From contig JANYHF010000041.1 in NCBI GenBank assembly GCA_025359185.1, forward strand, positions 1-36,678: 36,678 nucleotides of DNA, written 5' to 3'. The notes beneath the pieces were generated by a model. That model was not told the origin of the DNA. It was given only the letters and a program-made list of their open reading frames with translations, and made no database searches. A program made the position numbers and the translations under genes. The stretch comes from Hyphomicrobiaceae bacterium (GTDB taxonomy: Bacteria > Pseudomonadota > Alphaproteobacteria > Rhizobiales > Hyphomicrobiaceae). Positions 25,825-35,140 of this stretch are shown here, piece by piece (the stretch's first letter is position 1; every line of letters starts with the position of its first letter).

Positions 25825-26578
25825 TGCAGCGCTACGCCTTGCGTGACGACCAGTGGGACAAGATCAATAACTTCCTGCCGGGACGGGAGGGGCACGTCGG
25901 AGGCACCGCGGCAGATAATAGATTGTTCGTTGACGCCATTATATATCGAACGCGGACCGGCATACCATGGCGCGACTTGCCGGAGCGATACGGCGACTGG
26001 AAAGCGACGCACAAGCGACTGCGCAGGTGGTGCGAAAGTGGCGTATTTGCTCGCATTCTTGCAGCATTGGCCCTCGAGGCCGATACCGAGTTCATGTCGA
26101 TCGACTCGACCAGCGTGCGCGCGCACCAGCACAGCACAGGCGCCCAAAAAAAGAAGGCGAGGACCAAGCTATCGGCCGTTCGCGCGGTGGGCTGACGACC
26201 AAGATACACGCCGTTGTCGATGCGCTCGGCAACCCCGTCGTATTGTCACTCACGCCGGGCCAGGCGCACGACATCACGCAAGCCGTGCCGTTGCTCGATC
26301 AAGTCGAGCCCGGAGCGTTCCTTGCCGACAAGGGCTACGATTCCGACGCCCTGGTCGAGACGCTCAAAGAGCGCGGCATAACGCCGGTCATCCCGCCAAA
26401 GGCCAACCGAAAAGCGCCCCGCCAAACCGATTTCGCGCTCTATCGGGAGCGCAACCTCGTCGAGCGCTTCTTCTGCAAGATCAAGCAATACCGTGCGATC
26501 TCAACGCGCTACGATAAGCTCGCAAACACATTCCTTGCAGCAGTGGCCCTGGTGTGCGTTTTGCTCTGGCTCAACTGA
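25825..26578 (+). CDS. IS5-family transposase, two overlapping frames joined by -1 frameshift
   Basis: Frame 1 runs from ATG 25825 to 26195. It holds the N-terminal DUF4096-like part (LRDDQWDKI, TGIPWRDLPERYGDW) and the first catalytic Asp region (FMSIDSTSVRAHQHSTG). Frame 2 continues to TGA 26578 with SRGGLTTKIHAVVDA, ADKGYDSDAL (second Asp) and NLVERFFCKIKQYR (Glu region), ending at LLWLN inside the right inverted repeat. A slippery A_AAA_AAG in frame 1 lets ribosomes pass to frame 2, yielding a fusion of about 250 residues. A GGAGA site precedes the ATG. The catalytic residues are all present, so the element may be active. Confidence 0.9.
26147..26153 (+). other. Programmed -1 frameshift heptamer A_AAA_AAG
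   Basis: In the first transposase frame the heptamer sits as A AAA AAG. Slipping back one base places the ribosome in the second frame, entering GAA GGC GAG. This is the classic slippery sequence of two-frame insertion sequences and E. coli dnaX. Confidence 0.8.
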
Positions 26579-26588
26579 CGACAGGTCC

Positions 26589-27033
26589 TAGTCGATCGGC
26601 AACATTCTCCTCTGTTTTTCTGACCGGAAGCGGACATGCATGGCCGATGACGCTGTCCACAAGGTTTGTAGGTAGCTCGTGAGTGTTCGGTTCCAGCGCG
26701 CGCTGAACGATTGGGTGCACGCTGGTCCTTGCCGGCTGTGCGAGCTAAGGTTCTGGCCGAGGTCTTGGACGGTTCTGCGGATGCAGCAGTCTCACAAATG
26801 CGAACTGCTGCATGTCGTTGAGTGTCGCGAGAATTTCCGCGGCAAGCTGATCGTGCTCGCCGACGTCAACCGCGAATGTGCGCATTTGGCCGTGCTGGTG
26901 AGGCGCCACATGGCCATCGGCCTGTCCGGCCCAGCCGTGCGCAACACCCCATCTCGCCTCACTGAACTCCGCCAGCACACGATCGAGCGTCGTACCAAAC
27001 ACAAAATCAACACTCAGGATTGGATGCCGCAGC
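26589..27033 (+). other. Gap between IS5 element and dehydrogenase; possible gene remnant
   Basis: A plus-strand frame from GTG 26679 to TGA 27047 (122 codons) overlaps the next gene by 14 bases. Its second half has GC-rich third positions as in coding sequence, but no recognisable motif. The antisense frame also translates to a plausible composition. Neither has a clear ribosome site. It may be the remnant of a gene cut by the IS5 insertion, and I cannot assign a function. Confidence 0.3.
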
Positions 27034-28104
27034 ATGAAGACATTTGACAAGATCCGCGTCGGGTTCATTGGCACAGGTCGCATCTCCGACTTGCATGCCA
27101 TCGAGTATCTGAGCGACCCCAAGGCCGAGATCGTCGCCCTGTGCGACATGAATCCGGCGCTCGCCCGCGAGCGTGCGGCCAAGTGGGGCCTCGACAATCC
27201 TTTCATCACGGACGACTTGGCCGCACTGCTGATGCGGCCGGATGTCGATCTGGTCGAGATCCTGCTGCCGCACCATATGCACCGGCCGGCTGCGCTAGCC
27301 GCCATAGCCGCCGGCAAGGCAGTGTCGCTGCAAAAGCCCATGTGCCTCTCGGTCATGGAGGCTGACGAGGTCGTCGATGCCGCCAACCAGGCCGGCGTGC
27401 CGTTCCGGGTGTTCGAGAACTTCATCTTCTATCCGCCGGTCATGAAGGCCAAGGCGCTGATCGACGAGGGAGCGATCGGCGAACCCTTGACCATCCGCAT
27501 CAAGAGCAACCCCGGCCAGAGCAAGACGGCCTGGGCGATCCCTGCGGGAGCCTCGGCCTGGCGCCAGCAGGTCACGCAATCGGGAGGCGGGCCGCTGGCG
27601 TTTGACGACGGGCATCACAAGTTCGCGCTGGCCTGGCATTTCATGGGCCAGGCCGAAGAGGTTCATGCCTGGATCTCGCATACCACGGCGGATGACGGTT
27701 TTGTCTTTGACGCGCCGGCCATGATCTCCTTCCGCTTTCCCGGCAATCGCTATGGCAATTTGGAAATCGTCTATTCCAAGGATCTGCTGCTGGAGACCCG
27801 CCATTATCCCCAGGACGACCGGGTCGAGATCACGGGAACCAAGGGCATCATCTGGATCAACCAGGGTCACGGCAAGCTCGGAGAGACGCCGCCGGTGCAG
27901 CTCTACCGCGATGGTGCGCTCACTTCCTATACGCTGATGGATACGGGCTGGGAGTGGAGCTTCATCCATTCGACCCGCTACCATTTGAAGGCGCTGCGCG
28001 AGGGCCTGCCGTTCAAACTCACGGGTGCCGAAGGGCGCGAGATCCTGCGGTTCACCTCGACTGCCGAGGAGAGCGCCCGGCTGGGACGATCCGTCAAACT
28101 GTGA
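27034..28104 (+). CDS. Gfo/Idh/MocA-family NAD(P)-dependent dehydrogenase
   Basis: Oxidoreductase of the glucose-fructose oxidoreductase/inositol dehydrogenase family, 356 residues, acting on a sugar or cyclitol hydroxyl. The Rossmann start VGFIGTGRISDLHA is at 9-22 and LCDMN near 36-40. The usual EKP is QKP here, with the catalytic Lys101. DDGHHKFALAWHF near 191 carries the conserved Asp/His pair of the active site. It lies 20 bases before an IolD-like TPP enzyme, and inositol dehydrogenase plus IolD is the order of steps in inositol breakdown, so a cyclitol substrate is possible. ApdH-type apiose dehydrogenases belong to the same family and are an alternative. The ribosome site is weak. Confidence 0.9.
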   Translation: MKTFDKIRVGFIGTGRISDLHAIEYLSDPKAEIVALCDMNPALARERAAKWGLDNPFITDDLAALLMRPDVDLVEILLPHHMHRPAALAAIAAGKAVSLQKPMCLSVMEADEVVDAANQAGVPFRVFENFIFYPPVMKAKALIDEGAIGEPLTIRIKSNPGQSKTAWAIPAGASAWRQQVTQSGGGPLAFDDGHHKFALAWHFMGQAEEVHAWISHTTADDGFVFDAPAMISFRFPGNRYGNLEIVYSKDLLLETRHYPQDDRVEITGTKGIIWINQGHGKLGETPPVQLYRDGALTSYTLMDTGWEWSFIHSTRYHLKALREGLPFKLTGAEGREILRFTSTAEESARLGRSVKL

Positions 28105-28124
28105 GACCTGCCGTGAGGGCGAGC

Positions 28125-29411
28125 ATGACACAGTTGCCGGATGGGTTGGCGCTGACGGCCGAGCGCGCCGCTGCCATCGCAGCAGCCGGGGGCTTTGCCG
28201 CAGCACTCGCCGGCGGGCTCTTCGAGGCTCCGCTCACACTGCCGCTGGTCGAGGCGCTGGTGCTCGGCCTGATGCGGCAGGGTGTCACCAAGTACCTCGC
28301 CATCTTCGGCCATGGCTCAACGGCGGTTGCCGAAGTGCTGCGGGTGTACGAAGCGCACGGTCTGGTGCGGACCTACCAGTTCCGGCATGAAACGGCGATG
28401 GCGCATGCCGCAACGGCCCTCCGCTGGGCTTATGTCGAGCCCTGCGCCGTCGTCACCAGCATCGGCCCCGGTGCGTTGCAGGCCATGGCCGGATCCCTGG
28501 TCGCGGCCTCCAACGGCATCGGCGTCTATCACTTCTATGGTGATGAGACGACGCATGGCGAAGGCTACAACATGCAGCAGATCCCCAAGCCGCAGCAGGG
28601 TCTTTACGGCCAGCTGACGGCAGTGATGGGGGCATCCTTTACGCTGCACACGCCCGAAGCCCTGCGCGCAGCGCTGCGGCGCGGCCGCTCTACCGTGTTC
28701 CATCCCACCAAGGCCGGGCCGTTCTACCTGCTGCTGCCGATCAACACCCAGCCGCTTGCCGTGAGTTTGGCTGTCTCGGCGCTGCCCGATGCCCGCATGC
28801 CTGGCCCGGTCGCACCGGCCGACGAAGGGCTGCTCAAGGCCGCCGCTGAGCTGATCGCGCGTTTCCCACGTGTCGCCATCAAGGCTGGTGGCGGTGCACG
28901 GCGTTTCAGTTCCGAATTGTGTGCCTTTGTCGAGGCCATCCGGGCGCCGGTGATCCTCAGTCCCGGCTCCACCGGCGTGCTGCCCGATGCCCATTCCCTT
29001 AATATGCATGTGGGCGGATCGAAGGGCTCGATCAGCGGCAATTTCGCCATGGCCGAGACGGAGCTTCTCATCGCCATTGGTACGCGTGCGGTCTGCCAGA
29101 GCGACTGCTCGGGCGTTGGCTATCCAAAGGTGCGCGAGGTCATCAACATCAATGCCGATCTCGACGACGTCACGCACTACAACCATACGCTCGCCCTGCA
29201 GGGAGACATCGGCGTCATCCTCCGTCGGCTGACGGCCCTATTGACGACGCACGGGAACGTGGAGAAGACGCGCTGGCTTGCCGCGTGCGGTGAACAAAAG
29301 AGCGCCTGGAACCAATTCAAGGCCCGCCGGTTTTCTCAGACCATCCTGCCGGCCACACAGGGGTGCGATTTCGATTTTCTGCTCGACGGTCCTGCCGCTT
29401 CATCCAAGTAG
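28125..29411 (+). CDS. IolD-like thiamine-diphosphate enzyme lacking the C-terminal TPP-binding domain
   Basis: The 428-residue product has the N-terminal pyrimidine-binding domain of ThDP enzymes (FGHGSTAVAEVL near 61, FRHETAMAHAATALRW with the activating Glu89) and the middle domain (VILSPGSTGVLPDAH near 287, NININADLDD-like end near 345). It resembles trihydroxycyclohexanedione hydrolase (IolD) relatives. Full family members are about 600-650 residues, and the third domain with the GDG...N diphosphate-binding motif is absent. Similarity ends near AWNQFKARRFSQ, after which about 20 unrelated residues run to the stop. A GAGGG site precedes ATG 28125. The gene is probably a truncated remnant, unless another protein supplies the domain. 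A longer frame from 27954 overlaps the preceding gene and was rejected. Confidence 0.8.
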   Translation: MTQLPDGLALTAERAAAIAAAGGFAAALAGGLFEAPLTLPLVEALVLGLMRQGVTKYLAIFGHGSTAVAEVLRVYEAHGLVRTYQFRHETAMAHAATALRWAYVEPCAVVTSIGPGALQAMAGSLVAASNGIGVYHFYGDETTHGEGYNMQQIPKPQQGLYGQLTAVMGASFTLHTPEALRAALRRGRSTVFHPTKAGPFYLLLPINTQPLAVSLAVSALPDARMPGPVAPADEGLLKAAAELIARFPRVAIKAGGGARRFSSELCAFVEAIRAPVILSPGSTGVLPDAHSLNMHVGGSKGSISGNFAMAETELLIAIGTRAVCQSDCSGVGYPKVREVININADLDDVTHYNHTLALQGDIGVILRRLTALLTTHGNVEKTRWLAACGEQKSAWNQFKARRFSQTILPATQGCDFDFLLDGPAASSK

Positions 29412-29604
29412 CTTTGCGCTATAACCGTGGGGACGGACGGTTTAGCACTAGCCGAACTAGCGGCTTCGCCTTGACCAGATTGGTCCAAACTGGCAATTTT
29501 GCTAGGAAAAATAGTGATCGTGCCAGCGCACACGACGTCGGAGGCCGGGACGTTTACGTTGATCACGGAGAAATTTCCTCGCCAATTCGAAACATAAGGC
29601 AGCC

Positions 29605-30651
29605 ATGCGCGCACTTGTACTTGAGAAAAAACTCGAACTTTCGGTTCGTGACATTGAGCTACCGACGGATGTCGGACGCAGTGACCTAAAAATTGTCATC
29701 CACACGGTCGGCGTCTGCGGCAGCGATGTTCATTACTACACCCACGGCGGCATCGGCGCCTACATCGTCAAGGCACCGATGGTGCTGGGTCACGAGGGTG
29801 CCGGGACTGTCGTCCAGGTCGGCGCAGATGTAGCTTCCCTCAGGATCGGCGACCGGGTCTGCATGGAGCCGGGCGTGCCGAACCTGGCATCGCGCGCTTC
29901 CAAGCTCGGGATCTACAATGTCGATCCCGCGGTAACGTTCTGGGCGACGCCTCCAGTGCACGGCATCTTGACATCGCATGTCGTCCATCCCGCCGCGTTC
30001 ACGTACACACTGCCGGACAATGTGTCCTTCGCGGAGGGCGCAATGGTCGAGCCGTTCGCGATAGGCATGCAGGCGGCATCGCGCGCACGGATTGTTCCGG
30101 GAGATGTCGCGGCCGTCATCGGCGCCGGGCCGATCGGCATCATGGTCGCGCTCGCAGCTCTTTCGGGCGGTTGCTCGCGCGTGTTCATCGCCGACTTCGC
30201 GCAAGAGAAGCTCGCCATCGCGGGACGCTATCCCGGCATAACAGCGATCAACATCCGAGGGGAGACGCTCGCTTCAGCCGTTGCCCGTCACACCAACGGA
30301 TGGGGTGCCGATGTCGTCTTCGAAGCCAGTGGAAGCGCAAAGGCGTACAAGGATATATTCTCGATCGTACGCCCCGGCGGCGCGGTTGTGCTGATTGGCC
30401 TGCCGGTCGAGACGGCCGCATTCGACGTTCCCGGCGCGATTGCACGCGAAGTTCGCATCGAGACGGTATTCCGCTACGCCAATATGTTTGAGCGCGCCCT
30501 CAACTTGATCGCCTCAGGCAATGTCGATCTCAAACCGTTGATCACTGGGACGTTTGATTTCGAAGACTCGATCAAGGCCTTCGAAAGGGCAGCCCAAGGT
30601 TTGCCGACGGATGTCAAATTGCAAATCCGACTTCCGCAAGACTTAGGCTAA
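29605..30651 (+). CDS. Zinc-dependent alcohol dehydrogenase, xylitol/sorbitol dehydrogenase type
   Basis: Medium-chain NAD-dependent polyol dehydrogenase, 348 residues, close in pattern to rhizobial xylitol dehydrogenase (D-xylulose-forming). Catalytic zinc ligands are Cys38 in GVCGSD, His63-Glu64 in GHEGAG, and Glu149 in MVEPFAIG. The cofactor loop is GAGPIG at 173-178. The structural-zinc lobe lacks its four cysteines: residues 89-105 read [17 protein letters not shown] instead, a known feature of this subgroup. An AAGG site precedes ATG 29605. It is convergent with the SDR gene, 17 bases away. It likely oxidises a pentitol or similar polyol delivered by one of the importers. Confidence 0.9.
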   Translation: MRALVLEKKLELSVRDIELPTDVGRSDLKIVIHTVGVCGSDVHYYTHGGIGAYIVKAPMVLGHEGAGTVVQVGADVASLRIGDRVCMEPGVPNLASRASKLGIYNVDPAVTFWATPPVHGILTSHVVHPAAFTYTLPDNVSFAEGAMVEPFAIGMQAASRARIVPGDVAAVIGAGPIGIMVALAALSGGCSRVFIADFAQEKLAIAGRYPGITAINIRGETLASAVARHTNGWGADVVFEASGSAKAYKDIFSIVRPGGAVVLIGLPVETAAFDVPGAIAREVRIETVFRYANMFERALNLIASGNVDLKPLITGTFDFEDSIKAFERAAQGLPTDVKLQIRLPQDLG

Positions 30652-30668
30652 CTGCGGACCTCACCGGG

Positions 30669-31460
30669 CTAAATCGTCTTGAGCATTCCGCCATCGATGA
30701 AATAGGTCGAGCCGACGCAGTAGCTGGCTCTGGCGGAGCAAAGATAGACGAAGAAATCAGCTATTTCTTCGGGTGCGGAAAAGCGCCCGATCGGGGCATT
30801 TTCCTTGGCGAGGTTATCGATATAGCCCTGCCAGTCCCCGCCCTTGTCGGCAGTCAATTGCTTGGCGGTCTTGATCCAGTCTGGCGTCAGCACGAAGCCA
30901 GGATTGACGGCATTTACCCGGATGTTGTCCTTGGTGAACTCGGTCGCCATGGTCTTCGACAGCATGACTAGCGCCGCCTTGGTGACGTTGTAGATCGGTT
31001 CGTACCAGAGCGGCTGGGCGGCACAGATCGATGCATTGTTGATGATGACACCGCCGCCGCGCCGCTTCATGGCCGGCACCAGCCCGCGGGTCAGGCGCAC
31101 GGCGGCCATGACGTGCAGATCCCAATAGATCTGCCACTTCTCGTCCGGGGCGTTCATGATCGTCTCGTTGCTGCCGGTGCCGGCATTGTTGATCAGGATG
31201 TCGGCGCCGCCGAACTCATTTTCCACTGCGGCGACAACGCTTCCCGCCCCATCGCCAGTTGCAACATCGGCTGACAGCGCGATCACTCGTACCTTGCCGA
31301 CGCTTGCGATTTCTGCACGCGCCGTCTCCAACCGCTCGGAATTACGGGCCACAATGACGATATGGGCGCCCTCGGCGGCCAGGCCCTTGGCTACCGCAAG
31401 ACCGATACCGATGCTGCCACCGGTTATCACGGCGACCTTGTCGTGCAAGCCCATGTCCAT
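30669..31460 (-). CDS. Short-chain dehydrogenase/reductase (SDR)
   Basis: NAD(P)-dependent classical SDR of 263 residues. The cofactor motif TGGSIGIG is at 13-20, NNAG at 91-94, and the catalytic triad is Ser144, Tyr157 and Lys161 in the YNVTK context. GGGAG lies 6 bases before ATG 31460. It follows the third sugar importer on the same strand with only a 15-base gap, so it is the last gene of that operon. It probably oxidises the imported sugar or polyol as the first catabolic step; the substrate is unknown. Confidence 0.92.
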   Translation of the reverse strand: MDMGLHDKVAVITGGSIGIGLAVAKGLAAEGAHIVIVARNSERLETARAEIASVGKVRVIALSADVATGDGAGSVVAAVENEFGGADILINNAGTGSNETIMNAPDEKWQIYWDLHVMAAVRLTRGLVPAMKRRGGGVIINNASICAAQPLWYEPIYNVTKAALVMLSKTMATEFTKDNIRVNAVNPGFVLTPDWIKTAKQLTADKGGDWQGYIDNLAKENAPIGRFSAPEEIADFFVYLCSARASYCVGSTYFIDGGMLKTI

Positions 31461-31475
31461 TTGAAACTCCCAAGG

Positions 31476-32447
31476 TTACTTGACGATCGGGATCTTGGAC
31501 CGATCGATGGTGATGGCGACCGCGCCGATCAGCACGGCTCCGAACACGATATTCTGTGCAAAGATGTTGACGCCGAGAAAGGTCATGCCGATGCGCACGA
31601 CGGTGATGATCAATGCTCCGATCAATGTGCGCCAGATGCTGCCGACGCCACCGGTGATGGCCGTTCCCCCAACCACCACGGCAGCGATCGAGGGCAGCAG
31701 CATCTCGGCCGCCAGCGTTGGCGATCCGCTGGCCAGGCGCCCCGCGAGAACCACGCCGGCAAGCGCCGCAAAACCGGCCGAAAGGATGTAGGCATAGACC
31801 TTCTGCCGGTCGACCTTGACGCCGGAGGCATAGGCGGCCGGCTCGCCCGCTCCGATGGCGGCGCTGTAGCGGCCAAAGCGCGTCTGGCTCTGCAGGATAT
31901 GGGCAATGACCAGGACGATGAAGCCGATGATGATGACGTTTGGCAGGCCATAGACCGTTCCGGTGATCCAGGTCTGATAGCCGCGATCCAGCTCGCCCAG
32001 CGTGATCGATCGCTCCTTCGAGAGCACCAGGGCGCTGCTGGCCAGCACCCCGCTCATGGCCAGGGTGGCAATGAACGATGGGATCTTGAGCAGAACGTGG
32101 GCGAGGCCCGACGCAAGACCGGCAACGACCCCGATAGCGATGGCGAGCACAAACGATCCGTAGCCCAGACGCGCCACCGTCAGCGCGACGATGACGCTCG
32201 CCAGCGATGCCATCGACTGGATCGAGAGATCGATGCCACCGAGCATGATCACGAAAGTGACCCCCGTCGCCAGCACGAACAGGACGGCGGTGTCGCTCGC
32301 CAGCTGAAGCAGTGTCGAGGGGCGCAGGAACGACGGCTGGAACACGCCGACCAGGGTCACCAGCAGCACCAGCGTCACCAGCGGCAACCATTGCCGCAGA
32401 CTCTCCCTATCCAACTGTAGAATGAATTTCGGCATAAGCTGCTTCAC
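31476..32447 (-). CDS. Sugar ABC transporter permease (CUT2), second permease of third system
   Basis: Inner-membrane subunit, 323 residues with about nine hydrophobic segments. The CUT2 motif appears as LGGIDLSIQS near 70, a slight variant of GGIDLSVGS. RFGRYSAAIGAGEPAAYASGV near 191 is the ATPase-contact loop and VVGGTAITGGVGS near 258 the C-terminal motif. GTG 32447 overlaps the ATPase stop as GTGA; ATG 32435 is an alternative start. The gene order permease-ATPase-permease after the binding protein gives a heterodimeric channel. Confidence 0.9.
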   Translation of the reverse strand: MKQLMPKFILQLDRESLRQWLPLVTLVLLVTLVGVFQPSFLRPSTLLQLASDTAVLFVLATGVTFVIMLGGIDLSIQSMASLASVIVALTVARLGYGSFVLAIAIGVVAGLASGLAHVLLKIPSFIATLAMSGVLASSALVLSKERSITLGELDRGYQTWITGTVYGLPNVIIIGFIVLVIAHILQSQTRFGRYSAAIGAGEPAAYASGVKVDRQKVYAYILSAGFAALAGVVLAGRLASGSPTLAAEMLLPSIAAVVVGGTAITGGVGSIWRTLIGALIITVVRIGMTFLGVNIFAQNIVFGAVLIGAVAITIDRSKIPIVK

Positions 32448-33970
32448 ACCATGTGCTGGATAAGATCGATCTGGCGGGGCTTGCTGCCGGGGTTCGCCGC
32501 GGTACGATGCGTGATCCTGCCGTCGCGCATGACGAGCAGGGAATGGCTGAGACCGATGGTTTCCTCGAGCGTATCGGACGTGAGGATCACGGCGACGCCT
32601 TCGGTCGTGACGGCACGGACCAGTTCATACACTTCCTCCTTGGCGCCGACATCCAGGCCGCGCGTGGGGTGATCGAGGATGAGGATCCTGGCTTTGGCGT
32701 TCAGCCATTTCGCCAGCACGACTTTCTGCTGATTGCCGCCCGAGAGGTTGAGGCAGAGCGTGTTGATGCTTGGCGTGCGGACGTTCAGGCGCTCGACCCA
32801 GGTGGCGGCCAGTTTGCGCTCCTGTCGGGAGTCGATCAGGCCATAGCTGGTCAGGCTGGCGAGATCCGCCAATGTGATGTTGGCAGCTACCGGCAGGAAC
32901 AGCACGAGGCCTTCGACCCGGCGTTCGCGCGGAATGTAGCCGATGCCGAAATCGACGGCCTCGGCAGGGCTTGTGAGACGAACCTCGCGGCCGCTGATCA
33001 GCAGGCGCCCGGCGTCGTGAGGAGTGAACCCTGAAAGGGTTCGCGTGAGTTCCTCGCGCCCTGAACCGATGACGCCGGCGATGCCCAGGATCTCGCCGGC
33101 ACGCAGATTGAAGCTCACATCCTGATAGGCATGGCCGAACGACAGCCCCTCGGATTCGAGCACCACCTCCTCGCGGAACGGCTTTTGCAGTGGCTCGCGA
33201 TAGTATTCGGTCTGCAGGCTGCGGCCGACCATCACCTGATGCAGTTTGGTGACGTTGGCATCGGCCGTCTTGAGATCCGCAACCACCGCACCATCCTTCA
33301 TGACGTAGATGCGATCAGACAGTTCCAGCACTTCGTCGAGACGGTGCGACACGAAGATGAACGAAGCTCGCGATTTGAGCGAGCGAACGCGGGCAAACAG
33401 CACATCGATTTCGGCGCGCTCGAGAACCGATGTTGGCTCATCGAGCAGGATGACGAGGTGTCCCGCGGCATGCTCTTCCAGCGTCAGGGCCTTGGCCAGT
33501 TCGACCATCTGGCGCGCGGCAAAACTGAGATAGTCGGAACGCATACGCGGGTCGACGTTGACTTCGACCTTTTCCAGCTGACGGGCCGCTGCGGCATAGA
33601 GGGCTCGCCAGTCGATGACTCCGTAACGCGTGAACTGCGCTTCATTGCCGAGATAGATGTTTTCGCCGACCGTCAGATTGGTAAGGAGCGACTGCTCCTG
33701 GAACACCATGCCGATGCCCTTACCGTTGGCATCTGCGGCATTGGCAAGTGTTGTCGGTTGGCCGGCGATGCGGATCTCGCCCGAATCCGGCTGGTAGACG
33801 CCGCTCAAGATCTTCATTAGCGTCGACTTGCCGGCCCCATTCTCGCCAATCAGGCCGACCACCTCGCCGCGGCCGATCTCGATCGAGACATTCTTGAGCG
33901 CATGGACCCCTGGAAAGCGCTTGTCGACGCCCACGAGTGCAAGGACGGGCTCGGCCGATGGGGTGCTCAT
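32444..33970 (-). CDS. Sugar ABC transporter ATP-binding protein, two domains (RbsA-like)
   Basis: ATPase of the third CUT2 importer, 508 residues from ATG 33970, which overlaps the preceding permease stop as ATGA. Domain 1 has Walker A GENGAGKST near 41-49, Q-loop FQE near 90, the degenerate signature LSFAARQMVELAKAL near 147 and Walker B LLDEPTSVL. Domain 2 has the non-functional Walker A GVIGSGREEL usual in the family and an intact LSGGNQQKV, but its Walker B reads LILDHPTRGLDVG: the catalytic Glu is His (codon CAC, 32669-32671). Because domain 1 keeps its Walker A and Glu, one ATP site could still turn over. A longer frame reaching 34864 runs through the permease gene and was rejected. 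Confidence 0.92.
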   Translation of the reverse strand: MSTPSAEPVLALVGVDKRFPGVHALKNVSIEIGRGEVVGLIGENGAGKSTLMKILSGVYQPDSGEIRIAGQPTTLANAADANGKGIGMVFQEQSLLTNLTVGENIYLGNEAQFTRYGVIDWRALYAAAARQLEKVEVNVDPRMRSDYLSFAARQMVELAKALTLEEHAAGHLVILLDEPTSVLERAEIDVLFARVRSLKSRASFIFVSHRLDEVLELSDRIYVMKDGAVVADLKTADANVTKLHQVMVGRSLQTEYYREPLQKPFREEVVLESEGLSFGHAYQDVSFNLRAGEILGIAGVIGSGREELTRTLSGFTPHDAGRLLISGREVRLTSPAEAVDFGIGYIPRERRVEGLVLFLPVAANITLADLASLTSYGLIDSRQERKLAATWVERLNVRTPSINTLCLNLSGGNQQKVVLAKWLNAKARILILDHPTRGLDVGAKEEVYELVRAVTTEGVAVILTSDTLEETIGLSHSLLVMRDGRITHRTAANPGSKPRQIDLIQHMV

Positions 33971-34980
33971 TTGACGATCCGCATCAGCTTGCGATCGATG
34001 GACAAGGCGACCGCGGCGATGATCATGAGGCCCTGCGCGCCGATCTGCACACTCGGCGGCACGCCCATCAGCACCATGCCGTTCGACAGCACGACGACGA
34101 TCAGGACACCCACAAGCGTCTGCAGCACGCTGCCTTGTCCACCCGAAAGCGCCGTCCCGCCGACCACCACGGCAGTTACAGTGGTAAAGAGCCGGCCGTT
34201 GCCGATCTGCGCGTTGCCGAGACCGAGTTGTGCGGCTGCAAGAATGCCGCCGATAGCGTAGAAGACGCCCGCAAGTGTGAACGCGGCGATACGGACACGG
34301 ACGACCGAAATCCCTGATAGCACCGCCAGTTCTTCGCCGCCGCCCAGAGCGTAGATGTAGCGTCCGAGACGGGTGTAGTTCTGGATGCCAAAGGCGCCGG
34401 CGAGACAAACCAGCGCCAGCCACGCGCCCCACGGAAAGCCGAGAAATCGTTCGATGGCGAGACCGCGTATCCAGGGATCGTTGATCCTGACCGCCATGCC
34501 GCCGAGTAGCGCGTTGGCCAGGCCCACTCCCATGAACCAGGTGCCGAGCGTTGCCATGAACGACGGCACCTTGAAGTAAACGTGGATCATGCCGTTGATG
34601 AAGCCGACCGAGGCACCGACGATCAGCACGGCGAGCACGGCCAAGATGCCGAAGTCGTTGCCGTTGGCGCCGTTGAGAGTGAGCAGAGACAGGATGACCG
34701 CAGCCAGCGTCAGCCCGCCCTCGACAGACAGATCGATCGAACCCATCAGGATAATGAAGGTCGCGCCGATCCCCAATACGAGGGGTATCATCGCCGCCTG
34801 GGCGATGCGCTGCGCGTTGCCGAACGACATGAAGTTCGGGTTGATGACGGAGATGATTGCACACAGCAGGACAAGAACGACAACCGGCGCCCAGGAGGCG
34901 GTCCGCCAGCGGCGCACCTTTGCTGTTGGCTGACCAGCAACGTCAGGCGCAGCTAAATCGGAATCCAAAGTCTTCGCCAT
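33967..34980 (-). CDS. Sugar ABC transporter permease (CUT2), first permease of third system
   Basis: Inner-membrane subunit of 337 residues with about nine hydrophobic segments. The CUT2 motif is MGSIDLSVEGG near 79, again a variant of GGIDLSVGS. RLGRYIYALGGGEELAVLSGI near 205 is the ATPase-contact loop and VVGGTALSGGQGS near 271 the C-terminal motif. It lies 208 bases after the binding-protein gene, with a stem-loop between them, and overlaps the ATPase start by four bases. Confidence 0.9.
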   Translation of the reverse strand: MAKTLDSDLAAPDVAGQPTAKVRRWRTASWAPVVVLVLLCAIISVINPNFMSFGNAQRIAQAAMIPLVLGIGATFIILMGSIDLSVEGGLTLAAVILSLLTLNGANGNDFGILAVLAVLIVGASVGFINGMIHVYFKVPSFMATLGTWFMGVGLANALLGGMAVRINDPWIRGLAIERFLGFPWGAWLALVCLAGAFGIQNYTRLGRYIYALGGGEELAVLSGISVVRVRIAAFTLAGVFYAIGGILAAAQLGLGNAQIGNGRLFTTVTAVVVGGTALSGGQGSVLQTLVGVLIVVVLSNGMVLMGVPPSVQIGAQGLMIIAAVALSIDRKLMRIVK

Positions 34981-35140
34981 TGCAAACGCACTTCGTCGGC
35001 CCCGAAGATGTCAATGGATCGGTGCCGGGGCGAACCGATTTTTGGCCAAGGGCGCATGCCTGCCCGATGGAAGCCTACGCTCCTTCCGGCCGGTCCAGGC
35101 GAGTTTTCAGCTTCCGAGCAGGCGCGAGCACGTAGAGTCC

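Larger units (their letters stand above)
25681..26588 (+). mobile_element. Complete IS5-family (IS427 group) insertion sequence, 908 bp
   Basis: The left end GGGCCTGTCGTCAGTTGA (25681-25698) and the complement of GGACCTGTCGTCAGTTGA (26571-26588) match at 17 of 18 positions. TA flanks both sides (25679-25680, 26589-26590), fitting the short TA-type duplication of the IS427 group. The interior encodes one transposase in two frames. It separates the YtfQ-like operon from the Gfo/Idh/MocA gene. Confidence 0.92.

Noticed and set aside
33971-34864. Upstream extension of the third importer's ATPase frame
   Set aside because: It runs out of frame through the permease gene and is rich in Arg and His; ATG 33970 overlaps the permease stop as expected for coupled genes.
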